Below are positions 16,861 through 25,080 of a DNA stretch of 64,000 nt, piece after piece (the first letter of the stretch is position 1; each line of letters starts with the position of its first letter). The notes under the pieces are model-generated. The model saw only the letters and a list, made by a program, of their open reading frames with translations. It made no database searches and was not told the DNA's origin. The translations under genes and the position numbers were made by a program. The stretch comes from Rhizobium subbaraonis (GTDB lineage: Bacteria; Pseudomonadota; Alphaproteobacteria; Rhizobiales; Rhizobiaceae). The stretch spans positions 1 through 64,000 of the forward strand of contig NZ_OBQD01000020.1 in assembly GCF_900220975.1 (NCBI RefSeq), read 5' to 3'.

Positions 16861-16874
16861 TTGACGTGGATCAT
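16861..16874. promoter_or_regulatory. FNR/FixK-type box (near match)
   Basis: TTGACGTGGATCAT differs by one base from the TTGA-N6-TCAA consensus; TTGACGTGGATCAA is a typical alphaproteobacterial FixK/FnrL site. It lies 90 bp upstream of the DUF2092 start, a sensible activator position. A perfect match occurs at 23487-23500. Confidence 0.5.
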
Positions 16875-16983
16875 GGGCAAGGCACAGCGCAGGGCTTGGT
16901 CGGGAAGAGACGGGTCAACGTGCCCGGATGCCATCGCCTTGCGAGCCCATCATGGCCAGCAGCGATCTCGGCATCGTCCGGTA

Positions 16984-17060
16984 CTAGGGCGCGGACTCAT
17001 TAGCACGTAGCCAAATTCGGATTGATGCGAGTTTGACGAATGCCAGGCAGTCTGAGCGAG
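16984..17060 (-). pseudogene. IS5-family transposase C-terminal tail
   Basis: Minus-strand codons read LAFVKLASIRIWLRANESAP and stop at 16984-16986. This is nearly the standard end of many IS5-family transposases ('..NFLASVKLASIRIWLRAYEST'). Upstream (to about 17060) the similarity fades. The remainder of the element is absent, so this is a relic in the leader region of the SMP-30 gene. Confidence 0.65.
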
Positions 17061-17203
17061 ACGCCGAAGATCGACGGCTGGCACGAAGCGTCGAACTGGG
17101 CGGCATCGTCTTACTTAGCCATGAAGCCCGAACCAATGCACAATCTGTTCAGCCTATTGGGAAAAAGGTACGATGCACTCTCGCTATGATAGTTGGGAGG
17201 CGG

Positions 17204-18184
17204 ATGATGTATTATCCCGCACGCTGCATTGCGTTGTTGTTCTTCGTGCTGCTCGCACCACAACCGGCTTATTCAGAAACGATTCAAGAAAGCACTCGCC
17301 CGTGTAAAGGCGGGACACTGTCCAGCGAACTTGTCCGATGCGGCGCAGCGAATTCCTCCATCATCGCGCCAGGCGCGCAGCTTGAGAAGTTGGGCGAAGG
17401 CTATTCAGCAACTGAAGGCCCAGCGGCGGATCGTGACGGCAACGTGTTCTTCACGGATCACCCGAATGACCGGATCGTCAAGTGGAATGCAGCAGACGGG
17501 AAATTCTCCGACTGGCTCAAGCCGGCGGGACGCTCGAACGGAACTTACTTCGACAAGGCCGGCAACCTCCTGGCCGCCGCCGCCGAAAAAGGTGAACTAT
17601 GGTCCATCGCGCCCGACAAGAAAGTGACGGTGCTCGCGACGAACTTCGGTGGCAAGCTATTCAACGGCCCAAATGACTTGTGGATTCGTCCAGATGGGGG
17701 CCTCTATTTCACCGACCCATTTTACTATGAGTCTTACTGGTTTCGCGACCCCGAGACGCGGATTCGCGGCAGAAACGTGTACTTCATGGCGCCCGACCGC
17801 AGGACTATCACACCTGTCACGAACGACATTAATGAACCCAACGGCATCATAGGTACGCCGGACGGCAAGGTGCTTTACGTTGCGGACCCTAGCCAGCAAA
17901 TGACCTGGGCCTACGACATCCGGCCTGATGGCCAGCTCACGAACAAACGTATCTTCTGCCAACTCGGTTCTGACGGCATGACCATCGACTCTGATGGCAA
18001 CGTTTATCTCACCGGGAAAGGCGTGACCGTATTCGACAAGACGGGCAAGCAGATAGAACACATCGTCGTCCCCGAGAGTTGGATTACAAACGTGGACTTT
18101 GGCGGCAAAAACCACGACCTGCTCTTCATCACCGCGGGCAGGAATGTTTACGGCCTCAAGATGAGAGTGAAGGGCGCGCGCTAG
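17204..18184 (+). CDS. SMP-30/gluconolactonase-like beta-propeller protein, exported
   Basis: 326 aa from ATG 17204 (GGGAGG upstream; longer in-frame starts lack signals). Signal peptide with core CIALLFFVLLAPQPAYS. The mature protein shows propeller repeats: TEGPAADRDGNVFFTDHPND, NGPNDLWIRPDGGLYFTDP, NEPNGIIGTPDGKVLYVADP and GSDGMTIDSDGNVYLTGKG. These contain the metal-binding Glu, Asn and Asp expected in the SMP-30 family, which hydrolyses sugar lactones. A periplasmic lactonase is the likely role. Neighbours give little functional context. Confidence 0.9.
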   Translation: MMYYPARCIALLFFVLLAPQPAYSETIQESTRPCKGGTLSSELVRCGAANSSIIAPGAQLEKLGEGYSATEGPAADRDGNVFFTDHPNDRIVKWNAADGKFSDWLKPAGRSNGTYFDKAGNLLAAAAEKGELWSIAPDKKVTVLATNFGGKLFNGPNDLWIRPDGGLYFTDPFYYESYWFRDPETRIRGRNVYFMAPDRRTITPVTNDINEPNGIIGTPDGKVLYVADPSQQMTWAYDIRPDGQLTNKRIFCQLGSDGMTIDSDGNVYLTGKGVTVFDKTGKQIEHIVVPESWITNVDFGGKNHDLLFITAGRNVYGLKMRVKGAR

Positions 18185-18426
18185 ACAAGGAGCCAGAACA
18201 TCCCTTGCGGGGACACGTATCAAAGCTGCAGGCTCGATTACGCGGCGCAACGTGGTTTTTCTAATGCACCTCCGACTGTACCGATGGCCATCAGTAAGCG
18301 ATGTTCAAAGTTCGACTTCTGCTTATGGCCCTTCACGTCGTTTCGCTGCGATGCAGAATTTGGTCGCTATCGGTGTATAGCGGACTCTGGCAAGCCGTCC
18401 GCCCGGCAGATTTATGGGTTCACGGC

Positions 18427-19419
18427 CTAGTTCCCCACGATGCGGATCGGCACGCTTTCCAGGATCCTGTCGAGGCCGGGGGTGGCGCTTTCACCGAAGC
18501 GGCCGGCGGTGTTCAACCCGGACCCGATGAGTTGGACGACTTCGGGAGAGCCGGCGAACTTTGAATGGCTGCCCGAACTCGAGTTGTCGATTTCGGAGAG
18601 GTCGATGACGGTGGGCCCTAGTCGCTCCAGTTCCTGCGCATCCGCCGCGCCGACGCGCGGGACGCCCCCCGCAATCCGACGCGAGAGACGAAGAGCGCTG
18701 TCGTCCTTGGAGACGAGGATATACATCTTCTCGCGCACGGGCTGCGGCAGCAGCCCGATCTGGGTGCGGAACAGGTCGATGTCGATGTCGGGAGAGGCCA
18801 GGATGAAGTGGTTGATGGTCTTGCGGCGACCGAGGTAGCCGGCCTGCTCAGCGTCGACGAGGCCCTCCATCATCAGAAAGGCGCCCATGGAATGAGCGAA
18901 GAGATCGGCACTCTCGGCGCGGGTTCGCACCAGGATGTCGGCCATCTCCTTGATCTTGACGCGCGCCACAAGCGCGCTGTTGAGGTCGTAGACATAACGG
19001 GGCGCCCTGGCCGCGGAGGCCCAGGTGAAGAGGACGGGCACGCCCTGGAACCCCGTATCCTCGACGAACTGTGCCAGCCGAAGGAGCGCATCGCTCGTCG
19101 TGTTGTTGTAGCCGTGGATAAAGAGCAGCAGCTTGCGCTGGCCCGCCGGCCTCTTGGCCAGTTGACGGTCGATCTCGGCGATAAAGGAGGCTTCGTTGCT
19201 GTATGTCACCGGATCGACGATGGTGAACTCGGTGCGCGGATTGGGCGGCAGACGCTTCGCGCGTTCGAGCTTCCCCAGGGTGTGGTTCGGCGGAATAGTG
19301 ACTTCCACCGAGGCAAGACCAAGCTCCGGCGCACGGCTTGCTGAGTAGAAGGCTCCCACGACCTCAGAGGCCTCGCGCGTGGTGATGATGAAGATGCGCT
19401 GGCGGCTGAGGTCGCGCAC
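18427..19419 (-). CDS. alpha/beta hydrolase (DUF900 type), probably 5'-truncated
   Basis: The frame holds 330 aa from GTG 19419, but similarity to the family continues a few residues upstream (AVPAAS) with no start codon before the reading runs into an unrelated potassium-channel fragment. Family members normally begin with a lipoprotein signal, missing here. Recognisable parts: IFIITTREAS, VEVTIPPNHTLGKLE, LLFIHGYNNTTSDAL (oxyanion region), LFAHSMGAFLMMEG (GxSxG-like nucleophile, Ser in HSMG) and FILASPDIDIDLFR. Without export the product would be cytoplasmic, or the gene may not be expressed. Confidence 0.7.
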   Translation of the reverse strand: MRDLSRQRIFIITTREASEVVGAFYSASRAPELGLASVEVTIPPNHTLGKLERAKRLPPNPRTEFTIVDPVTYSNEASFIAEIDRQLAKRPAGQRKLLLFIHGYNNTTSDALLRLAQFVEDTGFQGVPVLFTWASAARAPRYVYDLNSALVARVKIKEMADILVRTRAESADLFAHSMGAFLMMEGLVDAEQAGYLGRRKTINHFILASPDIDIDLFRTQIGLLPQPVREKMYILVSKDDSALRLSRRIAGGVPRVGAADAQELERLGPTVIDLSEIDNSSSGSHSKFAGSPEVVQLIGSGLNTAGRFGESATPGLDRILESVPIRIVGN

Positions 19420-19442
19420 CGATGCGGCCGGGACCGCCGGGT

Positions 19443-19574
19443 TGGCTATGCCAGTCCGCGATCGGCAAGATCTTCACGATTGGCTACATCTTTTCGGGGA
19501 TCGGCATTTTCGTGGCGGCGGTGACAGCCCTCGCCCAGGCGACGATGCGAGCCAAGCCGCCGCATGAGGACTGA
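19443..19574 (+). pseudogene. C-terminal fragment of a two-TM potassium channel
   Basis: A 43-codon frame, open from about 19443 to TGA 19572-19574, reads SAIGKIFTIGYIFSGIGIFV then AAVTALAQATMRAKPPHED. This is the inner helix that follows the selectivity filter in bacterial Ion_trans_2 channels ('..TPQTDIGKIFTIGYIFSGIG..'). The filter and first helix are absent. It abuts, head to head, the truncated 5' end of the DUF900 hydrolase, marking a recombination joint. Confidence 0.65.
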
Positions 19575-19801
19575 CACACTGGCCGGCGGTGATCTTGAGC
19601 CATATCAAGGCGGAACCGCGGTTGTGTGATAGGGTGCTCAACTCTGCAAGTGCGGGACTTCCGGACGTCGCGCGAGACTCCCGTCGGCGGAGACCGTCTC
19701 TTGGAGTTTCAAGACCTCGAGCATTTCAGAATAGACGTCCAGTCGTCCGTTTCGGGTCCTTTTGCTTCCCGGGATGAGCTGGGAAACGGGGTGGCGTGCA
19801 A

Positions 19802-20887
19802 ATGGATCGTGCCCTGAACGAGATGCGAACGTCACCGTTGCTCTGGCTGCTGGTGTTCGTCCCCGTAGTCCTTGCGGGCGAACGCCTCTGGCCCGATCGC
19901 CATACGCTGCTGTTCCTGCTTTCGGTACTGGCCATCGTCCCACTGGCGGCGCTGCTGAGCCGGGCGACCGAGTCGGTGGCGGCGCGGACCGGCGATGCGA
20001 TCGGCGGCCTTCTGAACGCCACGCTCGGCAACCTCACGGAACTCGTCATCGCGCTGACGGCCCTTCAGGCCGGCCAATACCTGCTGGTGAAGGCCTCGAT
20101 TGCCGGCGCCGTCGTCACCAACACCCTCTTCATGCTCGGCGGGGCCTTCCTGATCGGTGGGCTGAAGTACCACGAGCAGGAGTTCAACCGCATAACCGCG
20201 CGCGTCCAGTCCGGCCTGCTCTTCCTCGCGACCGTGGCTCTGCTCGTGCCCTCGTTCGTCGCCCAGGTGGACGGACGCGAAGCCGTCACCCAGCCCCTCA
20301 GCCTCGGGCTCTCGGTCCTGCTGATCCTCGGTTACGGCCTCTCGTTGCTGTTCGCCCTGAAGACCCACAAGGAGGCCTTCGCGAGCGCCGGCCATGGCGA
20401 GGCGGATGAGGAGCCCTGGCCGATCAGCTTCGCCCTGGTCACCCTGGCGCTGGTGACGGTGCTGGTCGCCCTCGTCAGCGAGGTCTTCGTGTCCTCGGTA
20501 CAGATCGCGGCCGAGACGCTGGGAATGTCGTCCGCCTTCGTCGGCTTCGTCGTCGTCGCGATCGTCGGCGCCGCCGCCGAGATGACGACGGCCTTCTCGG
20601 CCGCCGCCAAGGACCGCCTCGACCTCAGCGTCGGCATCGCACTCGGCAGCGCCGCCCAGATCGCGCTCTTCGTGGCGCCGCTGCTTGTGCTCCTGAGCTA
20701 TGTCATCGGGCCGCAGCCGATGAGCCTGCAGTTCTGGCCGGGCGCCATCGCGATGATGCTGATTGCGACCATGGCGGCTGCGCTGATGACGAACGGCGGC
20801 CGCTCCGCCTGGTTCCTCGGCGTGATGATCCTGATGGTCTATGCGATTTTTGCGCTGACCCTCTTCCTGCTTCCGCCGGCGTCATGA
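19802..20887 (+). CDS. calcium/proton antiporter (CaCA family, Cax type)
   Basis: 361 aa from ATG 19802 (a GTG at 19796 is also in frame). About eleven hydrophobic helices. The two inverted alpha-repeat motifs are plain: GNLTELVIAL at about 75 and GAAAEMTTAF at about 255, each with the acidic cation-binding residue. An acidic loop (HGEADEEPW) separates the halves. It should export Ca2+ from the cytoplasm in exchange for H+. It overlaps the VIT-like gene by ATGA and opens a run of ion and phosphate genes. Confidence 0.93.
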   Translation: MDRALNEMRTSPLLWLLVFVPVVLAGERLWPDRHTLLFLLSVLAIVPLAALLSRATESVAARTGDAIGGLLNATLGNLTELVIALTALQAGQYLLVKASIAGAVVTNTLFMLGGAFLIGGLKYHEQEFNRITARVQSGLLFLATVALLVPSFVAQVDGREAVTQPLSLGLSVLLILGYGLSLLFALKTHKEAFASAGHGEADEEPWPISFALVTLALVTVLVALVSEVFVSSVQIAAETLGMSSAFVGFVVVAIVGAAAEMTTAFSAAAKDRLDLSVGIALGSAAQIALFVAPLLVLLSYVIGPQPMSLQFWPGAIAMMLIATMAAALMTNGGRSAWFLGVMILMVYAIFALTLFLLPPAS

Positions 20888-21591
20888 CCATGAAACACGA
20901 TCCACCTCCGGCGGCTGTGACAAGGGGCGAAGCCGCAACGGTGCGCGCCGCCACATCCCGCCGCGTGCTCGACCCGGTGGCGCGTGCGAGCGAGGTTCTG
21001 TTCGGCCTGATCATGGTCCTGACCTTTACGTTGTCCCTCGCCGCAGCCGGGGCCGGCCGGGCGGACGTGCCGGCCGTGCTGCTCGGGGCACTCGGCTGCA
21101 ACCTCGCCTGGGCCATCATCGATGCCGCCATGTACCTGATGGGCGTGCGCGGGGAACGCCGGCTGGCGATTTCCACCATCCAGGCGATCCGCGGCGCCGA
21201 AAGCCCCGAGGTCGGGCGCGCGATCGTCGCGGAGAACATCCCGCCCGCAGTCCTGCCGGCGCTGACGACATCCGACCTGGATCGCATCCGGCTGCATCTC
21301 TCCCGTCTTCCGCCCGAAACCCTCGAAACCCGGTTCAACCGGGAGGACTATCTGGCTGCCCTTGGCGTCTTCCTGCTTGTCTTCCTGTGTCTCTTTCCGG
21401 TCGCCGCACCCTTCCTCCTCTTTGCCGACCTGACGCTCGCCCTCAGGCTCTCGAACATCGTCGCCGTCGCCATGCTGTTCCTGACCGGCTTCACCTTTGG
21501 CCGGCAGGTTGGGCGGCCCTGGCGCGGCGGTTTCCTGATGGTGGCGATCGGGGTGGCGCTCGTCGCCGTTGCGCTGGCCCTGGGCGGATAA
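20884..21591 (+). CDS. VIT1/CCC1-like membrane protein
   Basis: 235 aa. ATG 20884 overlaps the antiporter stop (ATGA). Hydrophobic segments around GLIMVLTFTLSLAAAGAG, LLGALGCNLAWAIIDAAMYL, the FLLVFLCLFPVAAPFLLF hairpin and the C-terminal MVAIGVALVAVALALGG match divergent VIT/CCC1 proteins, with a soluble helical segment between helices 2 and 3. Classical members move Fe2+ or Mn2+ out of the cytosol. Coupling to a Ca2+/H+ antiporter suggests shared divalent-cation handling; the cation specificity is unknown. Confidence 0.78.
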   Translation: MTMKHDPPPAAVTRGEAATVRAATSRRVLDPVARASEVLFGLIMVLTFTLSLAAAGAGRADVPAVLLGALGCNLAWAIIDAAMYLMGVRGERRLAISTIQAIRGAESPEVGRAIVAENIPPAVLPALTTSDLDRIRLHLSRLPPETLETRFNREDYLAALGVFLLVFLCLFPVAAPFLLFADLTLALRLSNIVAVAMLFLTGFTFGRQVGRPWRGGFLMVAIGVALVAVALALGG

Positions 21592-21732
21592 GCCGCTCCC
21601 GGCCTCCACCGGCTGCAGTCGGGAGCACGCCGTCTTACGGCAGCGTGCGGGTGCTTGCCCGCTCTCTCGGCGCCGACCGGTATCACGCCGCAGGCCGCCA
21701 TGCCCGGGCGGGGAACAAGGAAGGGGAGCGAA

Positions 21733-23466
21733 GTGACACAGCCAGCACACGCCCAGCGCGCGACCCTTCCCTCCGGGACGGGATTGCGTCCGGATGTCAT
21801 CGCCGGCCTGACAGCGGCCGCCGTCGTCCTGCCCAAGGCCATGGCTTATGCCACGGTGGCGGGCCTCTCGGTGAGCGTGGGTCTCTACACGGCCTTCGTC
21901 CCGATGATCGTCTATGCCCTTCTTGGCACATCGCGGGTGCTCAGCGTCAGCTCGACGACGACGCTTGCGATTCTCGTCGCGGCGCAACTGGCGCTGGTCG
22001 TTCCGGACGGAAATCCCGCCGCGCTCGTCGTCACGACTGCGACGCTCACCGCGCTGACGGGGCTCCTGCTGGTCGCGGCCTCCGTCCTGCGCCTCGGCTT
22101 CGTCGCGAACTTCGTCTCGGCGCCCGTCCTGACCGGTTTCAAGGCCGGGATCGGGCTGGTGATCGTGCTCGACCAGGTTCCGAAGCTGTTCGGAATCCAC
22201 ATCACCAAGGAGGGTTTCTTTCGCGATGTGCTGAGCCTCGTGCAGCAACTTCCGGAATCCTCGATGCTCACTCTGGCGATCGGGGGAGTGACCCTGTTGC
22301 TGCTGCTGGCAATGGAGCGGCTCTGGCCCCATTCTCCGGCCCCGCTTGCGGTGGTCGCCGGCGGCATCGCGGTGTCCTGGCTTGCCGGGCTCTCCGCCGG
22401 AGGCGTCGCGACGGTCGGCCACATCCCGCAGGCACTGCCGTCGATGACCCTGCCGGACCTCGGCCTCGTCATGCAATTGCTGCCCGGCGCGATCGGCATC
22501 GCACTGATGAGCTTCACCGAGACGATCGCCGCCGGCCGCGCCTTCGCCCTGCCGCCGGAGCCGCCGATCCGGGCCGACCGCGAGCTTCTGGCGACCGGCG
22601 CCGCCAACCTGGCCGGAGCCCTCTTCGGGGCGATGCCGGCCGGCGGCGGAACGTCTCAGACGGCTGTCGTCCGCGCGGTCGGCGGTCGCACGCAGAAGGC
22701 GTCGCTCGTCACCGCGGCCGCTTCGGCCGCGACCATGCTGGTTCTGGCGCCCGCGCTTGGCCTCCTGCCGCAGGCGGTGCTTGCCGCCATTGTGATCGTC
22801 TACTCGATCGGACTGATCCAGCCACTTGAGTTTGCGGCGATCCGCAAGGTCCGCACCATGGAATTCGGCTGGGCGCTGGCGGCCTTCGCCGGCGTACTCG
22901 TGTTCGGCACGTTGCAGGGCATCCTCGTCGCCATCATCCTGTCGCTGCTGGGACTGGCCGGCCAGGCGGCAAACCCGCGGGTCCACGTCATCGGCCGAAA
23001 GCGTAGCGACGACGTTCTGCGCCCGCTATCGCCGGAACATCCCGACGACGAGACCTTCGAAGGCCTGCTGATCCTGCGGCCCGAGGGCCGGCTCTTCTTC
23101 GCCAACGCGCAGCAGGTCAGCGACCGGATCCGGGAACTCGTGGCCCAGCATAAGCCCCGCGTTCTGATGCTCGACCTCAGCCGGGTCTTCGACATCGGAT
23201 ACTCCGCGCTGCTGGTGATGACGGAGGGCGAACGCCGCTTTGCCGAAGCGGGCGTGACGGTCTGGCTCGCCGGACTGAACCCGGACGTCCTGCGCTACAT
23301 CCGCTCGTCCGGGCTCGCCGAGCATCTCGGAAACGACCGCATGTTCGCCAACGCCCGCGCGGGTCTCCGCAGATACCTCGAAGCCCCGCCCGGCGGCGGG
23401 AGCGATGCGGACGCGAAAGAGAGTTTCGGCCGCTCGGATGCGAAAGGTGAAGCGACACCAGAGTGA
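21733..23466 (+). CDS. SulP-family anion transporter with STAS domain
   Basis: 577 aa from GTG 21733, chosen for the GGGGAG just upstream and because the extra 26 residues of the longer frame are not family-like. The membrane part has the SulP signature (AVVLPKAMAYATVAGLSVSV) and SFTETIAAGRAFALPPEPPI plus GAMPAGGGTSQTAVVRAVGG. The C-terminal cytoplasmic STAS domain (about 440-550) contains VLMLDLSRVFDIGYSALLVM. Substrates of the family include sulfate, bicarbonate and dicarboxylates. It follows the VIT-like gene by about 140 bp and precedes the CYTH-Ppx gene. Confidence 0.93.
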   Translation: MTQPAHAQRATLPSGTGLRPDVIAGLTAAAVVLPKAMAYATVAGLSVSVGLYTAFVPMIVYALLGTSRVLSVSSTTTLAILVAAQLALVVPDGNPAALVVTTATLTALTGLLLVAASVLRLGFVANFVSAPVLTGFKAGIGLVIVLDQVPKLFGIHITKEGFFRDVLSLVQQLPESSMLTLAIGGVTLLLLLAMERLWPHSPAPLAVVAGGIAVSWLAGLSAGGVATVGHIPQALPSMTLPDLGLVMQLLPGAIGIALMSFTETIAAGRAFALPPEPPIRADRELLATGAANLAGALFGAMPAGGGTSQTAVVRAVGGRTQKASLVTAAASAATMLVLAPALGLLPQAVLAAIVIVYSIGLIQPLEFAAIRKVRTMEFGWALAAFAGVLVFGTLQGILVAIILSLLGLAGQAANPRVHVIGRKRSDDVLRPLSPEHPDDETFEGLLILRPEGRLFFANAQQVSDRIRELVAQHKPRVLMLDLSRVFDIGYSALLVMTEGERRFAEAGVTVWLAGLNPDVLRYIRSSGLAEHLGNDRMFANARAGLRRYLEAPPGGGSDADAKESFGRSDAKGEATPE

Positions 23467-23486
23467 CCGAGGTTCGCCCTGGCACT

Positions 23487-23500
23487 TTGACGAGGATCAA
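23487..23500. promoter_or_regulatory. FNR/FixK-type box (perfect TTGA-N6-TCAA)
   Basis: TTGACGAGGATCAA lies 50 bp before the ATG of the CYTH-Ppx gene and 20 bp after the SulP stop. It matches the CRP/FNR-family half-site pair used by FixK, FnrL and Anr. At this distance it could overlap the core promoter. It suggests oxygen-linked control of the polyphosphate genes. Confidence 0.55.
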
Positions 23501-23549
23501 AGAACGCTTCTCGCGCTTACATTAGCATTCCACCAATTAGGGGTGGATC

Positions 23550-25043
23550 ATGCAAAAGATCGTTCCACGGTGGGAGTGGCGCTCCTTTGGGCGCAGTTTC
23601 CCGGCGGCAGAGAGTTCCCTCTCCCGTCTGACGCCCAGCGGCGTCCAGGAAACCGACGAGATCTACCTTCTTTCCGGCAGTGGCGAAAATGTGAAGGTCC
23701 GCGGCGAGCTGATGGACGTGAAGGTCCTGCGCGAGACCAGCGTTGATGGCCCGGAACAGTGGACACCCGTCATGAAGGCGGCCTTTCCGTTATCTGCGGC
23801 CGACACGGCAGGGGTGCTCGGCGCCTTGCACTTGCCGGTGCCAGGGTCCCTGCGTGACAGCTACACGCTCGACGCGTTCCTTGCAGCGTTCGCGGGCCGC
23901 GACAGCGCCATCCGGATCGCCCGGGTTCACAAGCGACGTGTGCGCTACACGATTGACGGATGCATGGCCGAGCTTTCAGACATCCTAGTGGAGGGACGAT
24001 CGACCCGCACGATCGCCGTCGAATCCGAAGACGCGGGCGCGGTCGTCCGCGCCGTCGCGGGACTGGGGCTCGGCGACTACCTCAATGTCAGCTATCCCCG
24101 CGGCCTGCCGGCCCTGCTGGACGACGAGCCGGAACGCTACGCCGTCATCGACGTCGGCACGAATTCGGTCAAGTTCAACATCAGTGCCCGGGACAGCCAG
24201 GGCGCGTGGCGGACCGTCGCCGACCGTGCCGAGGTCACCCGCCTGGGCGAGGGGCTGTCGGCGACGGGCGTGATCGGCGACACGCCGATCGAGCGAACGG
24301 TCGCGGCGATCTCCGGAATGGTTGGCGAGGCGCGCCGAAACGGCGTTCGGGCGATCGCCGCGGTCGGCACAGCCGGGTTGAGGATTGCCACGAACGGCGC
24401 CGAGGTGGTCTCGGCCATCCGCGCACGTACAGGGCTGCAGATCGAGGTCATATCGGGCGAGGACGAGGCACGGCTGGCATACCGGGCGACGGTCGCCGCA
24501 CTGGGGTCGACGGCCGGGTCGCTGGTGGTGTTCGACACCGGCGGCGGCAGCTCGCAGTTCACCTTCGGGCATGGCACCAAGATCGACGAGCGCTTCAGCG
24601 TTGACGTCGGCGCGGCCCGCTACACCGAGCGGTTCGGCCTCGACGGTGCCGTGCCGCAATCAAAGCTCGGCGAAGCGATGGCGGCGATTTCCATGGATCT
24701 CGCGCGCCTTGACGGGCGCCCGGCTCCCGACGTGCTGGTGGGCATGGGCGGCGCGGTCACCAACCTCACTGCGGTCATGCACGGTCTTGCCACATACGAT
24801 CCGCGCATCGTTCAGGGGTCGGTCCTGGTTCGCACCGAGGTGGATCGTCAGATCGCGCTCTACCGCTCGCAAGGCTGCGATGCGCGCCGATCCATCGTCG
24901 GCCTTCAGCCGAACCGCGCGGAGGTGATCCTCGCGGGGGCCTGCATCGTGCGGACGGTGATGGAGAAGCTCGGCATGGCCAGCCTGACGGTGAGCGACCG
25001 CGGTCTGCGCCACGGCGTGCTTGTAGAGAAGTTTGGCGGATGA
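23550..25043 (+). CDS. CYTH-like domain fused to Ppx/GppA exopolyphosphatase
   Basis: 497 aa. Residues 1 to about 195 look like a CYTH-type triphosphate tunnel fold: opening WEWRSFGRSF, then NVKVRGELMDVKVLRETS and RRVRYTIDGCMAELSDILVE, with alternating charged beta strands. Residues about 197-497 are a Ppx/GppA phosphohydrolase: YAVIDVGTNSVKFN (phosphate 1 loop), VGTAGLRIA, VISGEDEARLAYRA (catalytic Glu region), VFDTGGGSSQF (phosphate 2 loop) and LVGMGGAVTNL. Typical Ppx proteins lack the first domain. The Ppx half should cut polyphosphate or pppGpp; the CYTH half may bind the polymer or another triphosphate. Cytoplasmic. It is followed at 37 bp by a separate CYTH gene. Confidence 0.88.
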   Translation: MQKIVPRWEWRSFGRSFPAAESSLSRLTPSGVQETDEIYLLSGSGENVKVRGELMDVKVLRETSVDGPEQWTPVMKAAFPLSAADTAGVLGALHLPVPGSLRDSYTLDAFLAAFAGRDSAIRIARVHKRRVRYTIDGCMAELSDILVEGRSTRTIAVESEDAGAVVRAVAGLGLGDYLNVSYPRGLPALLDDEPERYAVIDVGTNSVKFNISARDSQGAWRTVADRAEVTRLGEGLSATGVIGDTPIERTVAAISGMVGEARRNGVRAIAAVGTAGLRIATNGAEVVSAIRARTGLQIEVISGEDEARLAYRATVAALGSTAGSLVVFDTGGGSSQFTFGHGTKIDERFSVDVGAARYTERFGLDGAVPQSKLGEAMAAISMDLARLDGRPAPDVLVGMGGAVTNLTAVMHGLATYDPRIVQGSVLVRTEVDRQIALYRSQGCDARRSIVGLQPNRAEVILAGACIVRTVMEKLGMASLTVSDRGLRHGVLVEKFGG

Positions 25044-25080
25044 GCCGGCGACGCGCCGTCGGCCCATGGAGGAGGAAACG

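Noticed and set aside
20839-22986. 715-codon minus-strand frame opposite the VIT and SulP genes
   Set aside because: Low-complexity Arg/Gly/Asp/His composition and complete overlap with recognisable transporter genes; an antisense shadow.
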